Assembly (NCBI GenBank): GCA_965277535.1
Contig: OZ255825.1
Coordinates: 4,582,187 to 4,646,186 of the forward strand
Reading direction: 5' to 3'
DNA from: Ilyomonas sp965277535
Lineage (GTDB): Bacteria; Bacteroidota; Bacteroidia; Chitinophagales; Chitinophagaceae
DNA length: 64,000 nucleotides
Part shown: in pieces, positions 51,258 to 57,846 of the stretch
Numbering within the stretch: the first letter of the stretch is position 1
How the letters are laid out: the number at the start of each line of letters is the position of its first letter
Notes under the pieces: generated by a model
Seen by the model: only the letters and a program-made list of their open reading frames with translations
Database searches by the model: none
Told to the model about the DNA's origin: nothing
Program-made: the position numbers and the translations under genes

Positions 51258-51410
51258 TCTGAAAAAATGTTTTTTTCTTTTTTTGTTTTTTCCGCGCTGA
51301 AACGCTTATCTGTATTGACTTTTAGCCGAAAATGTCATTTTTTTGCTCCCTCTTTTTTTATTAATATCTTTATTTTCAATTGTTTACGCTGTTTTTAGTG
51401 TCGGAAAACG

Positions 51411-51474
51411 GGCATTATCCCTCATTATACACGCGTTTTTGGGTCATTATCCCTATGGTTACGCGTGAAAAAGG
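51411..51474. repeat. Tandem repeat between transposase and muB-like genes
   Basis: GGCATTATCCCT...ACGCGTTTTT (51411-51441) is followed by GGTCATTATCCCT...ACGCGTGAAAAA (51442-51474). It could be an operator for the muB promoter or a protein-binding site. Confidence 0.5.
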
Positions 51475-51512
51475 GTGCAATATTGTATCTTAAAACGGGT
51501 GTTTTCTGTGCG

Positions 51513-53540
51513 CTAATCATTGTCGAATTGCTTTAAAGGGTTAATAATTTCAATGGTGTGGTTCTTAGGTGTGAACGGTTCCTTTTGCTTTTTTTCTTTT
51601 GGCTTCAAAGCACTGGTAAGCGAATCGTTTGTATTGCCTGGTATGTGTATTTGCTCAATGTTGGTTCCGTTATCTTCCAGCATATAGCGAAGTGAAGAAT
51701 CGCGCTTTAGTTCTTTTATCACGTCCTTACTTTCGGTTAATGCGCTCACACGGGCATATACATCAGGGTCGGTTCTGTGTGCTCTTTCTGTCAGGTCTTC
51801 CAGTCTATTCTTTGCCTGGGTCTTGATGCCTTTAATACGCCCGGCATTCCGTTGCAACGCTTTTATATCATCTTCTGTTTGCTCTGACTGTGCGCTGCGG
51901 ATGCTATCTTTAAGTGGCAGGTAAGCAATCGGCTCTTTCGTTTTTCTGTCAAAGGCATAAATACCATCCTGCAAGCAATCGTATTGCACAAGAACAATGG
52001 TATTGTTATACACTTCAAACCATCTGGCAGGCAAGGGAAATTCATATTTAGTAATGCCCCGCATGATGGTAATCTGTCCGTGTAATACCTTCTTTTCTGT
52101 CTGCATGGTAAGCAGCCTTGCCCGCTCCATTTCATTGACAAATAGCGGGTGCGGGTGCTGGCTTTCTTCGTATTGCTGGTTTGGCGTTTTGCCGGTTTTG
52201 AGCAGTGTTTCATTAAACTGGTGCACGGCTAAATACGCATAAGCTTGTATGGTGTCAACACTCAGAAAGTTCTTTGCATATTCTGCTTTCAGTTCATCTT
52301 TTGGCTGCGCATCGGCTATCCTGGCTCTGATGCCGATGCCGTTAAAGCCATAGCATGTTTTCCAAATTCCGTTCAGGTATTGAATGTATCTTTCTACAAA
52401 CGCTTTTTCCTGTGCATTGGAAGTTACCCGCCACTTTGCGCCTTTCTCTGCAAGCAATTCTTTTACATTGATAAGTTCATTTGTTTTGTTAGCCGAATGC
52501 CTGTCAGTTATCAATTCCAACGGCAACACACCTGTTTTGTTTACGGCATCGCGCAAAGCTTCCATGATAACCGCTGTGTTTTCCTTTTCGCCAAAGGCGC
52601 GGCCAACAATCTTTTTGCTGTTGGTATCAATTACAAAAACAAGATCATAGCTGTCATACCCTTTACTACCTGGCAGTTTACCCCAAAAAGGAAGGCGCAC
52701 ACCATCCATTTGCCATACCGTATTTGCATAATCAGGCTTTTTCATGGTCGCGTATGGCATCAGTTTGTTTAGCTCTATTGCTCCGCGCCGCGATTTATAA
52801 ACCTCCACATTTTTTAGCCATGCCCTGCGCTGCATTTTGTACCAGGTAAGCTTTTTCTCTTTCATGCTTTGCTCGCGGAAATATTCATTTCCCTTTGCCA
52901 TCATTTGCGTGCAGGTGAGCATTTGCGGACTGGCTGTCAGTATCGCCGTCATATAATCTTCCTGAACGGTGTCTGCTTTCTTCGCTCTCTGGTTATTGCC
53001 AAACCATTTTTTGTTTACGCATACGAAAAACAACCCTTTCTCCCTGGCATCTTTTAAAGCCTTACTGAATGCTTCCTTTGCAGAATACTTGCCCGGATAT
53101 AAAGAGCAGAATGCTTTGTGTTTATTCAGCAAGTCTTTACATCCATCATCCTGCATCTTAAGCAAGCAAATAAAAACCGCGTGAAGCTTAGCAGCCTCTG
53201 AAACATGAGCCGGTTTAATGTCAGAATATTGCTGATATTCCTTCAAGTGATTAACATAATCGATATTCTTCGCCTCGTCGAGAACTTGAAAAATAGATGC
53301 CTCTTTATCGCCTTCAATTGTGTTTTTGTAAATTTTCTTTATGGTTTGTAATGAGGGTAGTTTCTTTCTTGATTGCTTTGATATTGATTCATAAAGAGTG
53401 TAAACTTCACCCTCTATTACTTCACGGATTATGTCAACACTCGCCGCCCATCCTTCTACCGTTTTACCGGGAAGATATTTTTTGGCGAAGCTGTTGGCTA
53501 TCCAGATTTGATTGGATTTTAGTATGATGTTGGCTGCCAT
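51513..53540 (-). CDS. MuA-like DDE transposase
   Basis: A 675-residue transposase that inserts and replicates the element. N-terminal DNA-binding domains are followed by the RNase H-like core: D279 in WQMDGVRLPFW, D346 in LITDRHSANK and a candidate E383 in AFVERYIQYL. The 67-residue spacing of the two aspartates equals that of MuA (D269, D336). The C-terminal beta-barrel typical of Mu transposases (YEFPLPARWFEVYNNTIVLV) is near residue 525. I start at the ATG at 53540, one base after the Ner-like stop codon. The gene appears intact. Confidence 0.9.
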   Translation of the reverse strand: MAANIILKSNQIWIANSFAKKYLPGKTVEGWAASVDIIREVIEGEVYTLYESISKQSRKKLPSLQTIKKIYKNTIEGDKEASIFQVLDEAKNIDYVNHLKEYQQYSDIKPAHVSEAAKLHAVFICLLKMQDDGCKDLLNKHKAFCSLYPGKYSAKEAFSKALKDAREKGLFFVCVNKKWFGNNQRAKKADTVQEDYMTAILTASPQMLTCTQMMAKGNEYFREQSMKEKKLTWYKMQRRAWLKNVEVYKSRRGAIELNKLMPYATMKKPDYANTVWQMDGVRLPFWGKLPGSKGYDSYDLVFVIDTNSKKIVGRAFGEKENTAVIMEALRDAVNKTGVLPLELITDRHSANKTNELINVKELLAEKGAKWRVTSNAQEKAFVERYIQYLNGIWKTCYGFNGIGIRARIADAQPKDELKAEYAKNFLSVDTIQAYAYLAVHQFNETLLKTGKTPNQQYEESQHPHPLFVNEMERARLLTMQTEKKVLHGQITIMRGITKYEFPLPARWFEVYNNTIVLVQYDCLQDGIYAFDRKTKEPIAYLPLKDSIRSAQSEQTEDDIKALQRNAGRIKGIKTQAKNRLEDLTERAHRTDPDVYARVSALTESKDVIKELKRDSSLRYMLEDNGTNIEQIHIPGNTNDSLTSALKPKEKKQKEPFTPKNHTIEIINPLKQFDND

Positions 53541-53541
53541 C

Positions 53542-53769
53542 TTAGTTAACATTTAAAGCTTCAACAGTTTCATTGATTTGTTCTTTCGTTGTTCTTAATT
53601 CTTCAACGTACTTCCTGATTTCATTTACAACATTCATGTTATTAGACCTACCATTTAGTACCCTTGAAACGGTATAAATACTGGTTTTAGAGCGTTTTGC
53701 TACCTCTTTACATGCTCCATGTGGCAGCACTTCTTTTAATTTTGCGTTATTTATAGCAACTTTTTTCAT
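53542..53769 (-). CDS. Ner-like small HTH regulator
   Basis: A 75-residue DNA-binding protein. The HTH, GACKEVAKRSKTSIYTVSRV followed by LNGR, resembles a LacI-type head. As the first gene of the early operon, directly before the transposase and divergent from the repressor, it occupies the place of Mu Ner, which turns down early and repressor transcription. Confidence 0.75.
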   Translation of the reverse strand: MKKVAINNAKLKEVLPHGACKEVAKRSKTSIYTVSRVLNGRSNNMNVVNEIRKYVEELRTTKEQINETVEALNVN

Positions 53770-53793
53770 AGCTTCATCCTAATTTTTGACAAA

Positions 53794-53817
53794 AATAACG
53801 CAATTTATTTCGTTATT
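53794..53817. promoter_or_regulatory. Candidate operator between repressor and Ner-like genes
   Basis: AATAACG (53794-53800) and CGTTATT (53811-53817) form an inverted repeat in the divergent promoter region. A further TTCGTTAT half-site lies just before the repressor ATG. Confidence 0.5.
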
Positions 53818-53853
53818 ACAACATTTTATTAAAATTTAATTTCGGTATTCGTT

Positions 53854-54573
53854 ATGCAACCAAATACACACTTTAAGAATTTACGCAAACGTTTAGGCTT
53901 GTCTCAGATAGAGTTAGCATCTAAAATAGGGGTTTCACAGGGTACAATAACGGATATAGAAAGAGGTAGGATTGGTATAAGCAAACGTGTTGCTCAAAAA
54001 TTACAGAAAGAATTTACTTTAAAATCAGGGGAAATTTACGGCGATAACGAAAATATCGGTATTGATAAAATCAAGGGTAAAAACTCAGGGGTGACTCAGG
54101 AAGAAAACAAAAAAGAAGAAAAAGAAGTACTTGACAAAGCTTTTTGGGATTCCATAAATTCTACCTATCCTCACTTGTATTGGGAAGAGAAAAACAGAAA
54201 ACTGAGCGGGATTTATGAGAGGAGATTACAAGATGATGTAGAAAAAAATCATACTCAACTCATTGAACTATTTGATGAATTAAACGAAATAATGAACTTA
54301 GAGTTTGTAATTCTTTCTCTGAATTCTAAATATTTTAATAAGATTCAATTACAACTTCATAGCTCACTAAAATACATTTCTGACGATAAAATTGATTACG
54401 AAAAGTACAAAAAAGACTTTCTCCAAGAACTTGAAACACTCAGTACAATTCAACCCGCTATATCAAAATTTGCCAAAGCGATAAGCACTTTTTATTCTGA
54501 GATTAAAAATTTCGATACAGAGAATATTATTGAGGGATATTTTGGAGCAGATGCCTCAAAAGCAAGCCAGTAA
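53854..54573 (+). CDS. XRE-family phage repressor
   Basis: A 239-residue protein with an N-terminal XRE HTH (residues 7-60; GLSQIELASKIGVSQGTITD). The rest is helical and charged without a peptidase domain, so it is not a LexA-like self-cleaving repressor. It is divergent from the early operon and is probably the main repressor (c-like). A terminator follows at 54611. Confidence 0.8.
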   Translation: MQPNTHFKNLRKRLGLSQIELASKIGVSQGTITDIERGRIGISKRVAQKLQKEFTLKSGEIYGDNENIGIDKIKGKNSGVTQEENKKEEKEVLDKAFWDSINSTYPHLYWEEKNRKLSGIYERRLQDDVEKNHTQLIELFDELNEIMNLEFVILSLNSKYFNKIQLQLHSSLKYISDDKIDYEKYKKDFLQELETLSTIQPAISKFAKAISTFYSEIKNFDTENIIEGYFGADASKASQ

Positions 54574-54610
54574 AGGGTTTAATAGAACACAATTGTATTA
54601 AAACTTCCAT

Positions 54611-54637
54611 CGCCGCTACCATTTTAGTGGCTTTTTT
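54611..54637 (+). terminator. Terminator after the repressor gene
   Basis: GCCGCTA, loop, TAGTGGC with one G-T pair, then a T-run. Confidence 0.65.
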
Positions 54638-54675
54638 ATGCCTCCAATGGAACTATAAATGAACCAAATGGAAGC

Positions 54676-54801
54676 ATTAATATTTATCATTCGCCCTCCT
54701 CATTTCAAAAATTAGATACTTTTACCGGCTGAAACATAATCCCATATTGAGTTGTGCAATTTTTGCACGTTTTAGTTATTTCTTTGTAAGATTAATATTT
54801 A
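54676..54801 (-). promoter_or_regulatory. Left-end transposase-binding sites
   Basis: The complement of TAAATATTAAT occurs at 54676-54686 and 54791-54801, inverted relative to the three right-end sites. The inner site is preceded (minus strand) by GGGCGAATGA, as the right-end sites are by GCGAxxA. The outer site lies 20 bases from the element border. Confidence 0.65.
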
Positions 54802-54821
54802 AATAAACCCCCCATAGGTGA

Positions 54822-54829
54822 TGCTTTTT
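54822..54829. repeat. Target-site duplication, copy 2 (TGCTTTTT)
   Basis: Identical to 40117-40124, at the other border of the element. Confidence 0.7.
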
Positions 54830-54845
54830 TGTTTTCTTTTTTCAT
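54822..54845 (-). pseudogene. N-terminal start of the split host gene
   Basis: The ATG at 54845 and seven further codons encode MKKENKKA. The last codon, GCA, falls in the duplicated target and is shared with the fragment at 40119-39967. Reading on into the element the frame stops after a few residues. Confidence 0.7.
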
Positions 54846-54951
54846 AGTGCTTTGTTTTTGTTTTTATCACAAAAAATAAAGCCAGAAAAACGGCAAAAAC
54901 AAACTTCAATCGTTATGGAAAAAAATAATAAAAAGATAAGCTTGTACAAAT

Positions 54952-54981
54952 AAAAAATCTTAGCTCATCGCTAAGATTTTT
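54952..54981 (-). terminator. Terminator of tRNA-Ala
   Basis: On the minus strand AAAATCTTAGC, loop GATGA, GCTAAGATTTT and T-run, starting four bases after the tRNA 3' end. Confidence 0.85.
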
Positions 54982-54984
54982 CAG

Positions 54985-55057
<73 letters not shown>

Positions 55058-55074
55058 TATTTCAATTATCGAAC

Positions 55075-55128
55075 CGCTGACCTTCCCGATATGTCGGGAC
55101 TGCTCTACCAACTGAGCTAATTCCATTA
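55075..55128 (-). pseudogene. Decayed tRNA copy with a palindromic anticodon arm
   Basis: ATGGAATTAGCTCAGTTGG and GTAGAGC match the start of the tRNA-Ala, and GGTCAGCGGTTCGA matches its T-arm start, but the T-stem is broken. The anticodon arm is replaced by TCCCGACATATCGGGA, a member of the dispersed CCCGAC palindrome family. Confidence 0.6.
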
Positions 55129-55132
55129 TTTT

Positions 55133-55195
55133 ATTGAATCCTCAACATTCCTCACATTATGCAACTGCTCTGCCAATCGCTGCTAATTCCCCCTT
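55133..55195 (-). pseudogene. Second decayed tRNA copy
   Basis: GGGGAATTAGC and GGCAGAGCAGTTGCATAATG are recognisable tRNA start, D-arm and anticodon-arm parts; the remainder no longer folds. It is the most diverged member of a tandem of three. Confidence 0.5.
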
Positions 55196-55249
55196 TTAAA
55201 ACGAACGCAAAAATAGAAGCCTTTGCGGTTCTTCCAAAAAATAAAACGG

Positions 55250-55489
55250 TTATTTGATTTCTTCAAAATCTATGTACTCACTATTCTTGTTATCGGCAGC
55301 TTTTGTTGTTGATGTAGTCGCTCGGGTTGCCGTATTTTGTGTTGGAGTTGAAGTTTGGTTTTGCTGCATTTGTTGCATATGATCGCGAACGGTATTTGAC
55401 ACTTTAGCAACCGGCACAATAATATTGAACACCAATTTATAAATGAGGTAAATTATAAAAATGGCAAAAATAAGTTCTCCTAACTGCAT
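55250..55489 (-). CDS. DUF4834 family membrane protein
   Basis: A 79-residue protein with one N-terminal membrane helix (LIFAIFIIYLIYKLVFNIIV), a threonine- and glutamine-rich linker and the conserved ending EYIDFEEIK of DUF4834, a family of Bacteroidota. I start at the ATG at 55489 (MQLGELIFAI). The function is not known. Confidence 0.8.
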   Translation of the reverse strand: MQLGELIFAIFIIYLIYKLVFNIIVPVAKVSNTVRDHMQQMQQNQTSTPTQNTATRATTSTTKAADNKNSEYIDFEEIK

Positions 55490-55569
55490 GATGTTGCAAA
55501 GATAACCCTGCATAATACGCCGAGATCAAAAGAAGATTCGTTTTTTACAAACGGTTAACAGCAAACCTA

Positions 55570-55601
55570 TTTGGATGCTTGCTCTTAATTTTTTATATTT
55601 G
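55570..55601 (+). promoter_or_regulatory. Promoter of rimP-nusA-infB, TTTG - 20 bp - TATATTTG
   Basis: TTTG at 55570-55573 and TATATTTG at 55594-55601 match the Bacteroidota promoter consensus with good spacing. The transcript would start near 55607, about 50 bases before rimP. Confidence 0.65.
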
Positions 55602-55617
55602 CAAAAGAAAAATGAGT

Positions 55618-55644
55618 AGAAGGGAACGGAAGCCGTTCCCTTCT
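55618..55644 (+). promoter_or_regulatory. Leader hairpin before rimP
   Basis: AGAAGGGAACGG, loop AAG, CCGTTCCCTTCT: 12 perfect pairs, within the 5' leader and 12 bases before the rimP ATG. It may regulate translation or transcription of the operon. Confidence 0.5.
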
Positions 55645-55656
55645 CTGTTATCTAAC

Positions 55657-56127
55657 ATGACGTTAACCGAACAATTACAAAAGATAGAATCTCTGGTAAA
55701 TGAGGTCCTTAAGGAAGAACCGGAATTTTTTTTGGTTTCATTGCGCATCAAGCCTACCAATAATGTAAAACTTTATTTGGATGGTGATGCCGGTTTGCCT
55801 ATTGAAAAATGTGTTTATTTCAATAGAAAAATTTATAAGCTTCTTGAAGAAGCGCATTTGTTTCCCGAAGGCGATTTTTCGTTGGAAGTGTCGTCACCAG
55901 GTGTTGATGAACCGTTGAAATCGCACCGTCAATATACAAAGAACATCAGCAGAACTATTGAAGTGGTTTTTAAGGATGAAACTAAAAAAACCGGGAAGCT
56001 ATTGCACGTTGCAGATGCCGATTTTATTCTGGAAGAAACGATTGGTAAGGGTAAAAAAAAGACAGTGCAACAAACCGTTATTCCATTTGAAAATGTAAAA
56101 ACAACAACCGTTCAAATACAATTTTAA
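55657..56127 (+). CDS. rimP: Ribosome maturation factor RimP
   Basis: A 156-residue protein needed for 30S subunit maturation. It has the family's N-terminal domain with FFLVSLRIKPTNNVKLYLDG and the LEVSSPGVDEPLKSHRQYTKNISR signature split as SSPGVDEPL near residue 85, then the C-terminal Sm-like domain. The ATG at 55657 (MTLTEQLQKIES) is chosen since the upstream frame from 55579 runs through the promoter and leader hairpin. It is the first gene of the rimP-nusA-infB cluster. Confidence 0.95.
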   Translation: MTLTEQLQKIESLVNEVLKEEPEFFLVSLRIKPTNNVKLYLDGDAGLPIEKCVYFNRKIYKLLEEAHLFPEGDFSLEVSSPGVDEPLKSHRQYTKNISRTIEVVFKDETKKTGKLLHVADADFILEETIGKGKKKTVQQTVIPFENVKTTTVQIQF

Positions 56128-56129
56128 AA

Positions 56130-56213
56130 TAGCCGCAAGCCGTTAACCGCAAGCTACAATCATTTTTTTGTATGCACTTGTAGCTCATAGCTAATAGTTC
56201 GCAGCTTATTCAA
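56130..56213. repeat. Inverted repeat between rimP and nusA, AGCCGCAAGC word type
   Basis: AGCCGCAAGCCGTTAACCGC is followed after 50 bases by imperfect complements (GTAGCTCATAGCTAATAGTT). It is similar in wording to the hairpin at 19731-19830. It could attenuate rimP-nusA transcription. Confidence 0.55.
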
Positions 56214-56236
56214 CGACAACATAAATCGACCAGAAA

Positions 56237-57484
56237 ATGGCAAGTATTAACCTGATAGATGCTTTTCAGGAATTTAAAGACGCTGAAAACATTGACCGTC
56301 CTACCATGATGAAAGTGGTGGAAGATGTATTTAAAACATTGCTTCGTAAAAAGTTTGGCAGCGATGAAAACTTTGATGTGATTGTAAATGCCGAAAAAGG
56401 CGACCTTGAAATATTTCGCCGCCGCATGATAGTGGAAGATGGCGAAGTGATGGACCCGCTGGCTGAAGTGGAATACACTGAAGCCGTAAAAATTGAGCCC
56501 GACTTTGAAGTGGGTGAAGAGCTGTTTCAGGAAATGGATATCCTCGACTTTGGCAGACGTGCTATTCTTGCTGCAAAGCAAACTTTAGCAAGCCGCATTT
56601 CTGATTTAAAGAAGAATGTGCTGGTAAAAAAATATGCCGATCGCATTAATGAAATCATTACGGCAGAAGTATATCAGGTATGGAAAAAAGAAGTGTTACT
56701 GCTGGATGAGGAAGGCAATGAACTGATTCTTCCAAAGTCGGAACAAATACCGCAGGACTTTTTTAAAAAAGGAGAAAACATACGCGCTATTGTTCGCCGT
56801 GTTGATTTAAAAAACAGTTCGCCTGTTATCATTGTAAGCCGCACTGCGCCTGAGTTTCTGGCAAAGCTGTTAGAAATAGAAGTACCTGAAATTTTTGATG
56901 GATTGATTAGCATCCGCAAAATTGTTCGCGAACCTGGTGAGCGGGCAAAAATAGCAGTTGAAAGCTTTGACGACCGAATTGACCCGGTAGGCGCCTGCGT
57001 GGGTATGAAAGGCAGTCGCATTCACGGAATTGTGCGTGAATTAAAGAATGAAAACATTGATGTCATCAACTTTACATCGAACGTACAATTGCTTATTCAA
57101 CGTTCGTTAACGCCGGCAAAAATCAGCTACATGAATTTAGACACCGAGCAAAAACAAGCTGATGTGTATTTGAAAGCCGATCAGGTTTCGCTTGCTATTG
57201 GCAGACGCGGCGTAAACATAAAATTAGCGCAGGAATTAACGGGTTTCGATATTGATGTATTCCGCGAAAGTGAAGGACAGGAAGAAGAATACGATATTGA
57301 TTTGGATGAATTTGCTGATGAAATCGAGCCCTGGATTATAGATGAATTAAAAAGAGTTGGATGCGATACGGGGCGAAGCGTATTGAATTTAAGTGAAGAA
57401 GAACTGGAACGTCGTACCGATTTGGAAAAAGAAACCATTGCAGATTTGATTCATGTGTTGCAGGCTGAATTTGATCGTAGTTAA
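56237..57484 (+). CDS. nusA: Transcription termination/antitermination factor NusA
   Basis: A 415-residue RNA polymerase-binding factor. The N-terminal domain (about 1-130) begins MASINLIDAFQEFKDAE; an S1 domain (about 130-205) and two KH domains follow, with the KH1 motif DPVGACVGMKGSRIHGIVRE near residue 250 and KH2 LAIGRRGVNIKLAQEL near 315. A short acidic C-terminal helix-hairpin part (LKRVGCDTGRSVLNLSEEEL) ends it. The operon position is standard. Confidence 0.96.
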   Translation: MASINLIDAFQEFKDAENIDRPTMMKVVEDVFKTLLRKKFGSDENFDVIVNAEKGDLEIFRRRMIVEDGEVMDPLAEVEYTEAVKIEPDFEVGEELFQEMDILDFGRRAILAAKQTLASRISDLKKNVLVKKYADRINEIITAEVYQVWKKEVLLLDEEGNELILPKSEQIPQDFFKKGENIRAIVRRVDLKNSSPVIIVSRTAPEFLAKLLEIEVPEIFDGLISIRKIVREPGERAKIAVESFDDRIDPVGACVGMKGSRIHGIVRELKNENIDVINFTSNVQLLIQRSLTPAKISYMNLDTEQKQADVYLKADQVSLAIGRRGVNIKLAQELTGFDIDVFRESEGQEEEYDIDLDEFADEIEPWIIDELKRVGCDTGRSVLNLSEEELERRTDLEKETIADLIHVLQAEFDRS

Positions 57485-57846
57485 TTTTTTTGCTTTAGAA
57501 AAAGGGAAAAGATTGAAAAGGTAAGTTTGTTTTTACCTTATTTTCTAACATCACTTTACAAAGGCAAAACAGCTTCTTTTGCGGCGGTTCGTACGTTTCT
57601 TATTGATTTGAGAAATTAGTATTTATCATTCGGTTTAACCTTTGCAAAGAATTAATTTCGCATTTTATTTTATTACAATTTTTAGGTAGAGAAAATCAGA
57701 AAAGAACAGGAATAAGAAAGTAAAAAAGAGGATAAAAACAAAAGCAAAACATAATTTGCTCGTAAGTTTTTTAAATATAAACTTTACAAAAAATAAAAAC
57801 GCTGTTCATGAATACATGCAACAGCGACGACAAATAAAAACACTGA
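57485..57846. other. 362-base spacer between nusA and infB
   Basis: The spacer is AT-rich. A weak hairpin AAGGTAA/TTACCTT lies at 57517-57539. I find no open frame or known repeat. infB may have its own promoter here, which is unlike the tight nusA-infB linkage of many bacteria. Confidence 0.4.

Larger units (their letters stand above)
40125..54821. mobile_element. Mu-like transposable prophage or satellite, 14.7 kb
   Basis: The borders are set by the duplicated TGCTTTTT and by the split host gene. Near both ends are TAAATATTAAT sites in inverted orientation. The element encodes a repressor and Ner-like protein, a DDE transposase, a MuB-like ATPase, a GemA-like protein, a quadruple-HTH protein, an ABC-3C-like cassette and several virion-type proteins. 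Most genes are on the minus strand. I cannot recognise capsid, portal, large terminase, tail tube, tape measure or lysis genes. Terminal bases are not a perfect TG..CA pair, so the exact ends are uncertain by a few bases. Confidence 0.85.

Noticed and set aside
51863..52772. Open frames opposite or out of frame with the transposase
   Set aside because: The transposase frame has clear catalytic motifs throughout; these are shadows.
55075..55195. Two further functional tRNA genes
   Set aside because: T-stems and anticodon arms do not fold; they are decayed copies.
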